DNA of 37,253 bases from Planctomycetia bacterium (GTDB taxonomy: Bacteria; Planctomycetota; Planctomycetia; Planctomycetales; Planctomycetaceae), in NCBI GenBank assembly GCA_016200145.1, contig JACQFH010000171.1:1-37253 (forward strand), written 5' to 3'. The notes beneath the pieces were generated by a model. The model searched no databases. It was not told the origin of the DNA and saw nothing but the letters and a program-made list of their open reading frames with translations. Shown here one piece after another: positions 1-7,935 of the stretch. A program made the position numbers and the translations under genes. Position 1 is the stretch's first letter, and the number at the start of each line of letters is the position of its first letter.

Positions 1-104
1 AGTTCTCCTTGTGAATCGGACAAGGGTCTGTCATGGTCGGGCGCAAATCTCATGCCGAACTCAACGCATTTGTGATTCCGGTTTTTTGGCAGCCTCTAAG
101 CACA
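1..104. other. Left edge, no gene recognised
   Basis: This is the stretch downstream of the minus-strand propeller gene that ends at 105. I see no open frame with family resemblance, no strong hairpin and no RNA gene in it. It may hold the 3' untranslated region of the neighbouring gene. Confidence 0.5.
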
Positions 105-1418
105 TCACTTCTGTGGCACAAGCTCGACGCACACGAGGTCGCTGTCGCTGCGGGCGTAAACACAATTCCCGGCGTACGCCGGATGAGCCCAGATAGGCGC
201 CCTTTCTTTGCGCTCGATGATATTCGTCCGTGACTGCTCGTGGCAGCCCGACGGATTCAGCCGCGCGAGGATCAGGTCTCCCTCATCATTCAGGAGAATC
301 GCCCGGTCGCCGTCCCCCAGCCAGACGAGCGTTCCCTGCGGATTATGGCCGCGTGGGACCAGCTTGTGACCATCATCCCACAACTTGCGACTCGTCGCGA
401 ACTCGAAACAGGTCAGCCCGCGATCTTTGTCGATCGTGTAGACGTAGCCATCACGATACAGGGGCTGCGCCATCAAGCCGCGCAGGTTTCGGTTCTCCTC
501 CCAGATCAGCTCGGCCTGATCGGGTTTTTTTCCCAGGCGAATGGCCTTCGAGCCGGCCCAATAGGCAGTGACGAACACGGTTGCATTGCGATAGATCGGC
601 GTGGCGATCGAAACGCCGTACGTGATTTCGTAGGGGACGCTCCAGTATTCCTTACCCGTCGCGGGGTTGATCCCGAGGATGTGCAGCGGAGTCCAGGCAA
701 CGAGCTGAGGACCGGAAGGTGCCTCGATGACGATCGGCGTGGCATAGCCTGCCGGGTCGGTCGACGTTCTCCAGATTTCCTTTCCTGTAGTCCGCTCCAG
801 CGCCATGACGCAGCCATTCTCTGCGCCGGGATGCAAAAATACGATCTCGTTCCAGATTACGGGGGATGCGGCCAGGCCCCACATGGGGATCTTCGCCCCC
901 GCCTCGGCGACCAGGTCCCGCGACCAGACCGGCTTGCCCGTCGCGGCATCCAGGCACCAGGCGTGCCCCATCGCCCCCAGCGTGTAAACCTTGCCAGCAT
1001 GGTTCGTCGGCGTGGCACGGGGGCCATTGCCGTAATCGAGCTTGCCATAGGCGACGGGGTAGTCGTGATGCCACAGCAGGCTGCCGTCCCGGACGTCAAA
1101 GCACAGCACGCGCTCGACTTCGCGCGGCTCGGTCTGGCGATCCATCACAAACCCGCGCCCGTCGACAACCGTGATGCCGCCGTATCCACCGCCGATCGGC
1201 TTCTTCCATTTGACCGGGAGCTTTCCGTTCGGCCAGGCATCGGGCAGTTTCGGGGCCTGCCACGATCCATCGCCGCGCGGCCCGCCCCAGCGCGGCCAGT
1301 CTTCGCCGCGTGCCGCGAGGCACGCGGCGAGAACCGTCAGCAACGCTGCGCAGGATCTCCCGACGGTTTTCCAGCCTGCCCGGTGCGGCAGGCGCCGGCG
1401 GTTTAACGTGTCTTCCAT
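105..1418 (-). CDS. Secreted PQQ-like beta-propeller repeat protein
   Basis: Predicted 437-residue exported protein. The N-terminus is basic (RRRLPHR, then K and R), followed by a hydrophobic stretch ending in LAARGEDW, which looks like a signal peptide. The mature part begins with DWPRWGGPRGDG, a motif typical of planctomycete PQQ-like (PF13360-type) propellers, and continues with blade-like units such as GKVYTLGAMGHAWCLDAATGKPVWSRD and GYVYTIDKDRGLTCFE split over the chain. Such propellers usually serve as binding or scaffold domains. PQQ binding itself is not shown, so an enzyme activity should not be assumed. I chose the ATG at 1418 rather than an upstream in-frame start at 1481, because the signal peptide follows directly and AAGG lies 8-9 bases upstream. 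The gene is divergent from the phosphoesterase gene at 1887. Confidence 0.85.
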   Translation of the reverse strand: MEDTLNRRRLPHRAGWKTVGRSCAALLTVLAACLAARGEDWPRWGGPRGDGSWQAPKLPDAWPNGKLPVKWKKPIGGGYGGITVVDGRGFVMDRQTEPREVERVLCFDVRDGSLLWHHDYPVAYGKLDYGNGPRATPTNHAGKVYTLGAMGHAWCLDAATGKPVWSRDLVAEAGAKIPMWGLAASPVIWNEIVFLHPGAENGCVMALERTTGKEIWRTSTDPAGYATPIVIEAPSGPQLVAWTPLHILGINPATGKEYWSVPYEITYGVSIATPIYRNATVFVTAYWAGSKAIRLGKKPDQAELIWEENRNLRGLMAQPLYRDGYVYTIDKDRGLTCFEFATSRKLWDDGHKLVPRGHNPQGTLVWLGDGDRAILLNDEGDLILARLNPSGCHEQSRTNIIERKERAPIWAHPAYAGNCVYARSDSDLVCVELVPQK

Positions 1419-1886
1419 GCAAAGACCTTGTGTGTGCTCGACAGGTTGTGAAACGGGGTTTTGCATCCCGCCATTGTGCATACGCGCACGCTGTCGGCAA
1501 GGGACGGCGCGTCGCGAGATGCATCGTACCGTGCGAGCAACAGTTCAAGTGTCCCGCTCGCGCATTGCGTACGACCCGGTGAGACCCCTGCCGGCAGGGG
1601 TCTTGACGATTCCCACAGCACGGTTTCTAGCCACGCAAACCTGTTCACCTGCCGGACGAGCCGGTAGGGGTCGGATCGAGATGGGGCGCGATCGTGAAGA
1701 TCCTGTGTGGCGCGGGTAAACTCTCGATGAGTGCGCGGGCGGGCGGCTTGTCTTGGGGCTTCGCGCGGCGTAGACTCCGCGCCACAGTTCGAACCACAGT
1801 CCGCTTCATTCGATTCGCGACCGTTTCATCACCGCTCGACTTCATTGCCGTACCAAGTTCATTGCCGCACCAGGGAGGAGCACCGC
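1419..1886. other. Divergent intergenic region with a perfect palindrome
   Basis: 468 bases separate two divergently read genes, so promoters for both should lie here. I see no credible small gene. The most distinct element is a perfect 20-base palindrome at 1583-1602. A TTGACG at 1603-1608 directly follows it and could be a -35 box, but I find no convincing -10 box at normal spacing. A ribosome-binding site (GGGAGGAG, 1873-1880) closes the region. Confidence 0.5.
1583..1602. repeat. Perfect 20-bp palindrome in a divergent promoter region
   Basis: GACCCCTGCC followed by its exact reverse complement GGCAGGGGTC, with no loop. It lies about 165 bases from the propeller start and 285 bases from the phosphoesterase start. 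The shape fits a dimeric regulator site. As an RNA hairpin it would be strained, because there are no loop bases. Confidence 0.6.
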
Positions 1887-4475
1887 ATGTTCTGCCGTTC
1901 TGCCACGATCGTGGGGGCCGTCGTTCTGGGAGTCATCGCGAGCCGCGGATCCGCGCAGGCTGAGGAGCCGCGCCGCGCGGGGCCAACGACGGCCTCGTCC
2001 GGCGCGGACGCCGAAGGATTCCTGCTCCCCAACGGCTGGCGGCTGACTCCCGCCGGCCGGCAGATCCCTCTCACCGATCTGCCCCTCAACATTCTGTGCT
2101 CTCCCGACGGGCGCTTCGCGTTCGTCGCCACCAGCGGCTACAACGCGCACGAGCTGACCGTTGTCGACCTGGCCTCGGCCGCTAAGGTCACCGCCGAGAC
2201 GGTCAAACAAAGCTGGTTCGGCCTCGCGGCCGATGCCGAAAAGGGAACGCTGTGGTGGTCTACCGGCGGCGACGGCACGATCCATGAATTCCACTGGGCC
2301 CAGGCCGCCCTCAAGCTGCGGGAAGGCCCGTTGCCCGCCAAATCCGATGCGGCGGCCGCCGATTCGAAAACGACGCTCGGCTTCCGCACCGGATTGTGCT
2401 TCGACAAAGCTGCGAGCGTCCTCTATTCGCTGGCGATCCTTCCCAAAGGGGGCAACAATTCGTTCGCGTGGGGCGACGCGACGACCGACGAAAAGGCCGG
2501 CGGCGCCATCACGCGGCTCGAACCGGGTAAGGCGACCGCACCTTATTCAGTGCCCTGCGGCAAGCGACCCTACGACGTGATCAAGGGACGCAATGGACTG
2601 CTGTACGTCAGCGACTGGGCAGACCGCCGCGTTCTGGTTGTCGATCCCGAGACACTGCGGACGATCGCGCGGATCCCCGTGGGCGAACACCCGAACCAGT
2701 TGGCGCTGCACCCCGAAGATGACCGCCTGTTCGTGGCCTGCGCATCGAGCAACGGCGTGTGGGTGATCGATATGGCGACCGGCACGGTGCAGGAGACGAT
2801 CTTCACGGCCCTGTTTCCGAAGTCACCGGAAGGGAGCACCCCCGACGCCCTGTGCCTCGATGCGGAAGGGGAAACGCTGTTCGTGGCCAACGCCGACAAC
2901 AACTGCATCGCCGTCGTCGATGTCGAGCACCCCCGCCGCAGCCAGGTGAAGGGGTATATTCCCACGGGCTGGTATCCCACGGCGATCGCCGTGACGCCTG
3001 ACGAAAAGCACCTGCTCGTTGGCGTGGGGAAGGGGAACCAGACGAAATCGAATAAACCCGAGCAGGCGAAACTCGACGAGGTGCGCTCGAAGCCGCAACA
3101 GGAGGGGGGCTACCGGCGCATTCCCTTCCCTCACGTGGGCACGACGCTGTCGGGCGCCCTGTCGATCGTCGAAGTGCCCGACGAAAAGCAACTCGGCAAA
3201 TATACCGATCAGGTGTATCGCAACTGTCCCTATTCCGACAAGCTGCTGACGGCGTCCCCCAGCGATCGGAAGACGGCGATTCCCGCCAAAATCGGCGATC
3301 CGTCGCCCATCACGCACGTGCTGTACATCATCAAGGAAAACCGCACGTATGATCAGGTCTTCAGCGATATCCCCCGCGGGAATCGCGACGAAAGCCTGCT
3401 GATGTTCGGCGAGCAGGTGACCCCTAACCATCACAAACTGGCCAATGAATTCGTGCTGCTCGACAACCTGTATTGCAACGGGCACGTTTCGGCCGACGGC
3501 CATCCCTGGTCGACAATGGCCTACAACACCGACTACATCGCCCGCAACTGGGCCCTAACCTATTCCAAACGTCAGGGGATCGATGATGACGACGACGGCG
3601 ATCTGTCAAATGCGCCCAGCGGTTACATCTGGGATTCGTGCAAGCGTCACGGGGTCACGTATCGCAGCTACGGCGAATACGGCGGCCGCGTGAGCCAGCC
3701 CGACGGGACGTTTCTGATGGAAGGCCGCGTCTCCGGGCTCGTCGGCCACACATGCCCCAGATTCGGATTGCCGCTTGCGGACGGAAAAAAATCGCGCGAC
3801 ACCGACCGCGTCGATGTGTTCCTCGAGGAATTCCGCGAGTACGAGCAGAAGGGAACCCTGCCGCGGTTCATCGTGATGAGCCTGGGCGAAGACCACACCG
3901 AAGGCACGAAGCCCGGCTCGCCGACGCCGCAGGCCTGCGTCGCCAGCAACGACCTTGCGCTCGGCAAGCTGGTCGAAGCGCTCAGCCGCAGCAGCTACTG
4001 GCCGAAGCTGGCGATTTTCGTAATCGAAGACGACGCCCAGAACGGGCCCGATCACGTCGATGCGCATCGCACGGTGGGACTGGTGATTAGTCCGTACTGC
4101 CGCCGCCGGCACCTCGACAGCACGCAGTACAGCACGTGCAGCATGCTGCGCACAATGGAGCTGATCCTGGGATTGCCCCCCTTGAGCCAGTTCGACGCGG
4201 CCGCCACGCCGATGTTCGAATCCTTCACCGACAAGCTCGACGCCACTCCGTACACGCACGAACGGGCGCGCATCGAATTGGGCGCCGTGAATACGCAACT
4301 GGCCTACGGGGCCGATCGCTCGAGCAAGATGGATTTCAGCGAATACGACCGGATCGACGATTTCGAGCTGAATGAAATCCTGTGGCGGGCGATCAAAGGC
4401 AAGGACGCGCCGATTCCCCCTGCCGTGCGGCGCGCAATCGCCTACCGCGGAATCGACCTGCCCGCAGAAAAATAG
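1887..4475 (+). CDS. YVTN-type beta-propeller fused to a phosphoesterase (alkaline-phosphatase superfamily)
   Basis: Predicted 862-residue exported protein. A short signal peptide (MFCRSATIVGAVVLGV, ending near SAQA) is followed by about 420 residues of propeller units with YVTN-like patterns such as RVLVVDPETLRTIARIPVGE and LFVANADNNCIAVVD. The C-terminal half is a PF04185-type phosphoesterase with ENRTYD at 484-489, HVSADGHPWS, and EDDAQNGPDHVDAHR starting at 714. These match the metal-binding and nucleophile regions of that family. The substrate is unknown; family members cleave phosphate esters or phospholipids. The ATG at 1887 is preferred over the in-frame start at 1731 because GGGAGGAG lies 6 bases upstream and the signal peptide starts there. 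Confidence 0.87.
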   Translation: MFCRSATIVGAVVLGVIASRGSAQAEEPRRAGPTTASSGADAEGFLLPNGWRLTPAGRQIPLTDLPLNILCSPDGRFAFVATSGYNAHELTVVDLASAAKVTAETVKQSWFGLAADAEKGTLWWSTGGDGTIHEFHWAQAALKLREGPLPAKSDAAAADSKTTLGFRTGLCFDKAASVLYSLAILPKGGNNSFAWGDATTDEKAGGAITRLEPGKATAPYSVPCGKRPYDVIKGRNGLLYVSDWADRRVLVVDPETLRTIARIPVGEHPNQLALHPEDDRLFVACASSNGVWVIDMATGTVQETIFTALFPKSPEGSTPDALCLDAEGETLFVANADNNCIAVVDVEHPRRSQVKGYIPTGWYPTAIAVTPDEKHLLVGVGKGNQTKSNKPEQAKLDEVRSKPQQEGGYRRIPFPHVGTTLSGALSIVEVPDEKQLGKYTDQVYRNCPYSDKLLTASPSDRKTAIPAKIGDPSPITHVLYIIKENRTYDQVFSDIPRGNRDESLLMFGEQVTPNHHKLANEFVLLDNLYCNGHVSADGHPWSTMAYNTDYIARNWALTYSKRQGIDDDDDGDLSNAPSGYIWDSCKRHGVTYRSYGEYGGRVSQPDGTFLMEGRVSGLVGHTCPRFGLPLADGKKSRDTDRVDVFLEEFREYEQKGTLPRFIVMSLGEDHTEGTKPGSPTPQACVASNDLALGKLVEALSRSSYWPKLAIFVIEDDAQNGPDHVDAHRTVGLVISPYCRRRHLDSTQYSTCSMLRTMELILGLPPLSQFDAAATPMFESFTDKLDATPYTHERARIELGAVNTQLAYGADRSSKMDFSEYDRIDDFELNEILWRAIKGKDAPIPPAVRRAIAYRGIDLPAEK

Positions 4476-4495
4476 CCTCCCGCGTCGCCACGCTC

Positions 4496-4563
4496 CCGTA
4501 GCGGAAGTCGTCAGACTTCCGTTGAATGGCGATGAATCGGAAGTCTCACGACTTCCGCTACGG
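4496..4563. repeat. Long inverted repeat downstream of the phosphoesterase gene
   Basis: Two 26-base arms (4496-4521 and 4538-4563) pair at 25 of 26 positions around a 16-base loop. The core is GCGGAAGTCGTCAGACTTCC and each arm is itself nearly self-complementary. It lies 20 bases after the phosphoesterase stop and just before the convergent gene's stop, so it could end transcription from both sides, though no T-run follows. It looks like a repeat-family member rather than a plain terminator. Confidence 0.75.
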
Positions 4564-4571
4564 CATCCAGA

Positions 4572-4916
4572 TTACGACGCGCGGCGGTGTTCAACCGCCT
4601 GAGGTGAATTCCAGAATTCTCCGGGAAGCGACCTGAGGATTTCGGCGATCCGCTTCAGCGAGGCAGCCGCTTCTTCCGATTGTTCGCGCTCCACGACTCC
4701 GTCGGCCTCGGCGACTTCCTGGGCGATCCGGCGGAACCGGCCGGCCGCCGCCCCAAGGGGAAATCCCAGGTCGGCAGGAAGGGTTTCCAGTCCGGCTTCG
4801 GCGATGCCAGCCAGCGCGCGTTCATTCAGCCATTGCGGGGACTTATCGATGCCCTTCTGTTCCGACAACAGACGGACGGCGGCTTCGACACTCGACTTAA
4901 ATTCTTGCATGCCCAT
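4572..4916 (-). CDS. Small hypothetical protein
   Basis: Predicted 114-residue soluble protein with no signal peptide or membrane segment. It is rich in A, E, R and L and looks largely helical, with blocks such as SSVEAAVRLLSEQKGID and AAASLKRIAEILRSLP. I do not recognise the family. The start is MGMQEF at 4916, preceded on the coding strand by GAGGGA a few bases upstream; the second Met at 4910 has slightly better spacing from that site. The longer frame beginning at 5045 has an arginine-rich, unlikely N-terminus. The gene faces the phosphoesterase gene and is divergent from the glycosyltransferase. Confidence 0.6.
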   Translation of the reverse strand: MGMQEFKSSVEAAVRLLSEQKGIDKSPQWLNERALAGIAEAGLETLPADLGFPLGAAAGRFRRIAQEVAEADGVVEREQSEEAAASLKRIAEILRSLPGEFWNSPQAVEHRRAS

Positions 4917-5173
4917 CGCTTCCCTCACTTTGGCTGGTTGCCGGGAATCGATCCGTAAGCCAGGGAAATCGGCGCGAAACCGGACGGGGCGACGCCGGAG
5001 CTTATGCAGATCAGGACCGCCTTGTAGCAGATTCCGCGATTTCAAGACAATGCCAGTTTACGGCTGGAACGGCGACTCCCCGAGATCCGGTCTGGACCCG
5101 ATCGACCGCTTTGATTACAACTCGCGCCCCTTCTCTTCGTCCCGTCTTTCAAATGACCTCTTGGCCGCTCACG

Positions 5174-5905
5174 ATGTCGGACATTTGTGTCCATCTCTAT
5201 GCGCTGTGCTGGAATGAAGAGCGGATGCTCCCCTTTTTCTTTCGCCATTACGATTCGCTCGTCGATCGCTACCTGATCTTCGACAATCACTCGACCGATC
5301 GTTCGCGAGAACTGATGGCGTCGCATGCCGGCGTGACTCTCGACCAGTTTTCGTTCAATGGGTCGTTCCTGGATGCCTCGCGGAATTTCTACGATAACTG
5401 CTGGAAAGCCAGCCGGGGCGAAGCCGACTGGGTCGTCGTCTGCAATGTCGACGAGTACTTCGATCACGCAGACCTGCGCGGCTACCTGCGCTCGTGTCGT
5501 CAGGAGGGGATCACGATGATCATCCCGCAGGGCTATCAGATGTTCTCACCGACGTTTCCGACAGAAACAGAACCACTGTGCCGTCAGATTCGCACCGGCA
5601 AACGGTGGACTCGCTTTGACAAACCGCAGCTCTTCAGCCCTGATCACGTCCGGGAAATCCATTTCGAGGCGGGCCGGCACACGGCGCAGCCCGAAGGAAA
5701 TATATGTTGTCCTGACGTTGCCGAGGTGCGCCTGCTGCACTACCGGTATCTGGGGCTGGATTACTTCATCCGGCGTTTGAGCGAACTGGGCGAGAAAATC
5801 CCGGCCGCGGATGTTTGCGGCCAGAATCACCATTATGAATGGAGCGCCGAGCGGAAAAGAGAAGATTTCCAGCGGCTCTCCGAAGCAGCGGCTTTAATCG
5901 ATTGA
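5174..5905 (+). CDS. Glycosyltransferase family 2-like protein
   Basis: Predicted 243-residue cytoplasmic protein. It opens with VHLYALCWNEERMLPFFFRHY, typical of the nucleotide-sugar-binding start of family 2-like transferases that begin with a 'CWNE' block. This is followed by YLIFDNHSTDRS and an acidic motif VDEYF (D93, E94) in the DxD position that would bind the metal and nucleotide sugar. It should transfer a sugar from an activated donor to an unknown acceptor. I chose the Met at 5174 directly before the conserved strand; Met at 5153 is an alternative, and neither has a clear ribosome-binding site. The next gene starts 8 bases after the stop, so the two are very probably co-transcribed. 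Confidence 0.8.
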   Translation: MSDICVHLYALCWNEERMLPFFFRHYDSLVDRYLIFDNHSTDRSRELMASHAGVTLDQFSFNGSFLDASRNFYDNCWKASRGEADWVVVCNVDEYFDHADLRGYLRSCRQEGITMIIPQGYQMFSPTFPTETEPLCRQIRTGKRWTRFDKPQLFSPDHVREIHFEAGRHTAQPEGNICCPDVAEVRLLHYRYLGLDYFIRRLSELGEKIPAADVCGQNHHYEWSAERKREDFQRLSEAAALID

Positions 5906-5913
5906 GGAAACCG

Positions 5914-6372
5914 ATGTCACAGGGCCAGATCCACGACGTCCTCGTCGTTCCCCTGAAAAAAGTGGTGAACGAACGCGGACATCTTCTGGAAGTACAGCGA
6001 AACGACGATTGCCATTTCCCGGGTTTCGGCCAGGTGTACCTGACGGCGACGAAACCGGGCGTCGTCAAGGCGTGGTATCGCCATCACCGGCAGATTGACC
6101 AGATCGCGCTGGCGGAAGGAACTCTGCAGCTCGTCTTGTACGACGCGCGCGACGCGTCGCCCACCTGTGGCATGGTCCAAGAGATTCTCATCGACGACAA
6201 TCAACCGGCGCTCGTCCAGATCCCGACGGGGATCTGGCACGGGTTCCGGGCCGTGGGGAACGAACCCGCGCTGCTGCTGCACCTCAATACGATTCCCTAC
6301 AGCTTCGAAGACACCGATGAAGACCGGCTTCCTTCGGCGGCGCCGGAAATCCCTTTTCGGTGGGACGCCTGA
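5914..6372 (+). CDS. dTDP-4-dehydrorhamnose 3,5-epimerase-like (RmlC family) protein
   Basis: Predicted 152-residue cupin-fold protein. NERGHLLEV, the block VVKAWYRHHRQIDQI and the block IPTGIWHGFRAVG match the conserved core of RmlC-type sugar-nucleotide epimerases. The central histidine (YRHH) sits where the catalytic base is expected, and the tail TDEDRLPSAAPEIPFRW resembles the family's C-terminal signature. It would act on a dTDP-4-keto sugar, but the exact product cannot be read from sequence. It is shorter than classical RmlC (about 180 residues), as are many family-like members. The ATG at 5914 has GAGGAAA at 5904-5910. It lies between a glycosyltransferase and DUF6817. Confidence 0.82.
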   Translation: MSQGQIHDVLVVPLKKVVNERGHLLEVQRNDDCHFPGFGQVYLTATKPGVVKAWYRHHRQIDQIALAEGTLQLVLYDARDASPTCGMVQEILIDDNQPALVQIPTGIWHGFRAVGNEPALLLHLNTIPYSFEDTDEDRLPSAAPEIPFRWDA

Positions 6373-6381
6373 CGCACTCAA

Positions 6382-7041
6382 ATGCCGATGAGGTTCGACG
6401 TGTCTCAGAGTTCCCGCGAATTCGCCGCGGCCCGCGCGTATCTGCTGTCGCACTCGGCCGACCTCGTGGCACATCCGGGTGGCACCCTGATGAAGCACCT
6501 GAACGGCACTTGCGAGCTGCTGCGAGCCTGGAACACCCCGGCAGAGATCTGCCTGGCCGGGTTGTGCCATACCGCGTACGGAACCGATGGATGGCCGAAC
6601 ACGATGGAAGACCCCGCCCGTCGGGGGAAGCTGACGGACATCATCGGCCCTGATGGCGAACAATTGGTCTATTTCTACGCCGCGTGCGACAGGGCCTGGT
6701 TGTATCCGCAGCTGGCCCCCGGGGCGCTGGTTGGAATTCACGATCTCGAACGGGCGCGCGAGGTCCAGCGAAACATCCCCGCCTCGATCACGGGGGAGAC
6801 GGCAATCACCTTTCGGGACCGATTCTCCGGAAACGTGTTTGTGCCGTCGCCGGATGTCTATGCGGCGTTTCTCGAGCTGACCTTCGCGAATGAACTGGAA
6901 ATCATCCGGGCCAGATGGACCCAGATTTCCGAGAGAAACCGAATTATGTGGCAGGCACTCTTTGAAGCCTGCCGCAAACATGTCAGCGAAGCCGCCTACG
7001 ATTGCTACCGCGAAACGTTTCAACTCGGCCGCTGTGCTTAA
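6382..7041 (+). CDS. DUF6817 domain protein
   Basis: Predicted 219-residue soluble protein. The N-terminal third carries HPGGTLMKHLNGTCELLRAW, followed by CLAGLCHTAYGTDGW. This pattern matches the family I know as DUF6817, with spaced histidines resembling an HD-type metal site (H31, H39, H63 region). The reaction is not known. It follows the epimerase gene by 9 bases, so it is probably the third gene of a sugar-modification operon. The start at 6382 and the Met two codons later are equally possible; no strong ribosome-binding site is visible. Its stop lies 3 bases from the stop of the convergent esterase gene. Confidence 0.72.
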   Translation: MPMRFDVSQSSREFAAARAYLLSHSADLVAHPGGTLMKHLNGTCELLRAWNTPAEICLAGLCHTAYGTDGWPNTMEDPARRGKLTDIIGPDGEQLVYFYAACDRAWLYPQLAPGALVGIHDLERAREVQRNIPASITGETAITFRDRFSGNVFVPSPDVYAAFLELTFANELEIIRARWTQISERNRIMWQALFEACRKHVSEAAYDCYRETFQLGRCA

Positions 7042-7044
7042 GGC

Positions 7045-7773
7045 CTATTCCTTTTTCGTGCGCTTCTGGGCGAGCAGCCATTGGTACAGCTCAGGGTTTT
7101 CGTAGGTCTCGGTCCACGAGTCGTGCTCCGCGTCGGGATAAACCGTCAATTTCGGATTGCCGCAGCGCTTGCGGAGGGCTTCGACCATGGATTCCGACCG
7201 TTCGACCGGCACTCCTTCATCCTTGGCGCCGTGAAAAGCCCAGACCGGCAAGCGCGCGATCTGCCTGGCCCAGTAGGTTTCGCCCCCGCCACAAATCGGA
7301 GCGATGGCTGCAAACCGGTGCGGCGCATACGCCGCAAGCCGCCACGTGCCGAACCCGCCCATGCTGAGGCCAGTTACGTAAACGCGATCGGCGTCGACTT
7401 TGTATTTGCGTCCGATTTCATCCAGGAGTGCGATCAACTCGATCGGCTCCCACCATTGGTCATCCGGACATTGGGGCGAGACGACAATGAAGGGCAGGCT
7501 CTTTCCCGCGGCGATCAGTTTTGGCGGGCCGTGCGTCTTTACGGCCTCGAGATCGGTCCCGCGCTCCCCCGATCCGTGCAGAAACAACAGCACGGGCCAC
7601 GACCCCTGCTGGTCGTAATCCCTGGGCAAGGCCAGCAGGTAACCCATCTGGACTTTGACTTGGGCGTCGAGCCGGGCAGCCTGCTGCGCGCCGGGTTCGT
7701 CGGCGACCGCGTCGCGAGCCGAGATGGCCATCAGCGGCAAGAGAACAACCGACGAAAGGCGGCTTTTTTTCAT
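7045..7773 (-). CDS. Secreted alpha/beta-hydrolase (esterase / dienelactone-hydrolase-like)
   Basis: Predicted 242-residue exported hydrolase. A signal peptide (MKKSRLSSVVLLPLMAISARDAVA) precedes an alpha/beta-hydrolase core with the oxyanion motif LFLHGSGERG, nucleophile elbow GLSMGG (S137), acid near HGAKDEGVP (D185) and base in AEHDSW (H217). This is the arrangement of planctomycete 'phospholipase/carboxylesterase' or prolyl-oligopeptidase-like proteins. The substrate is probably an ester released outside the cytoplasm, but it is not determined by sequence. The gene follows the M16 peptidase on the same strand after 158 bases, so co-transcription is possible but not required. Confidence 0.85.
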   Translation of the reverse strand: MKKSRLSSVVLLPLMAISARDAVADEPGAQQAARLDAQVKVQMGYLLALPRDYDQQGSWPVLLFLHGSGERGTDLEAVKTHGPPKLIAAGKSLPFIVVSPQCPDDQWWEPIELIALLDEIGRKYKVDADRVYVTGLSMGGFGTWRLAAYAPHRFAAIAPICGGGETYWARQIARLPVWAFHGAKDEGVPVERSESMVEALRKRCGNPKLTVYPDAEHDSWTETYENPELYQWLLAQKRTKKE

Positions 7774-7911
7774 TGGTTCTCATCCGCGTCATCTGCGGAT
7801 CTTTTTCTTTTGTGTTTCAGGAATGAACCGTGAGAAACTGTGGCGGAAAAAACAAGATCGCGTGCCGATTCAGTGGCCTGAACCGGCACGCGTTGTTGAG
7901 ACTGCATCGCC

Positions 7912-7935
7912 GTCAGGCTGGAAAGCCTGACCTAC
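7912..7935 (-). repeat. GTAGG-hairpin repeat, copy 1 (stem with TTCC loop)
   Basis: Read on the minus strand, GTAGG is followed by an 8-bp perfect stem with a TTCC loop. It overlaps the stop codon of the M16 gene (7932-7934), so it begins the 3' end of that transcript. Copy 2 lies at 20945-20968; the two copies differ at four positions that form two compensatory base-pair changes. Confidence 0.75.

Noticed and set aside
240-1406. Long plus-strand open frame opposite the propeller gene
   Set aside because: It mirrors a gene with clear family motifs; its own protein is Arg/Asp/Gly-rich and matches nothing.
1790-1810. GTTCGAA string suggesting a tRNA T-arm
   Set aside because: No acceptor stem, anticodon arm or CCA-side pairing around it. 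No tRNA was found in the window.
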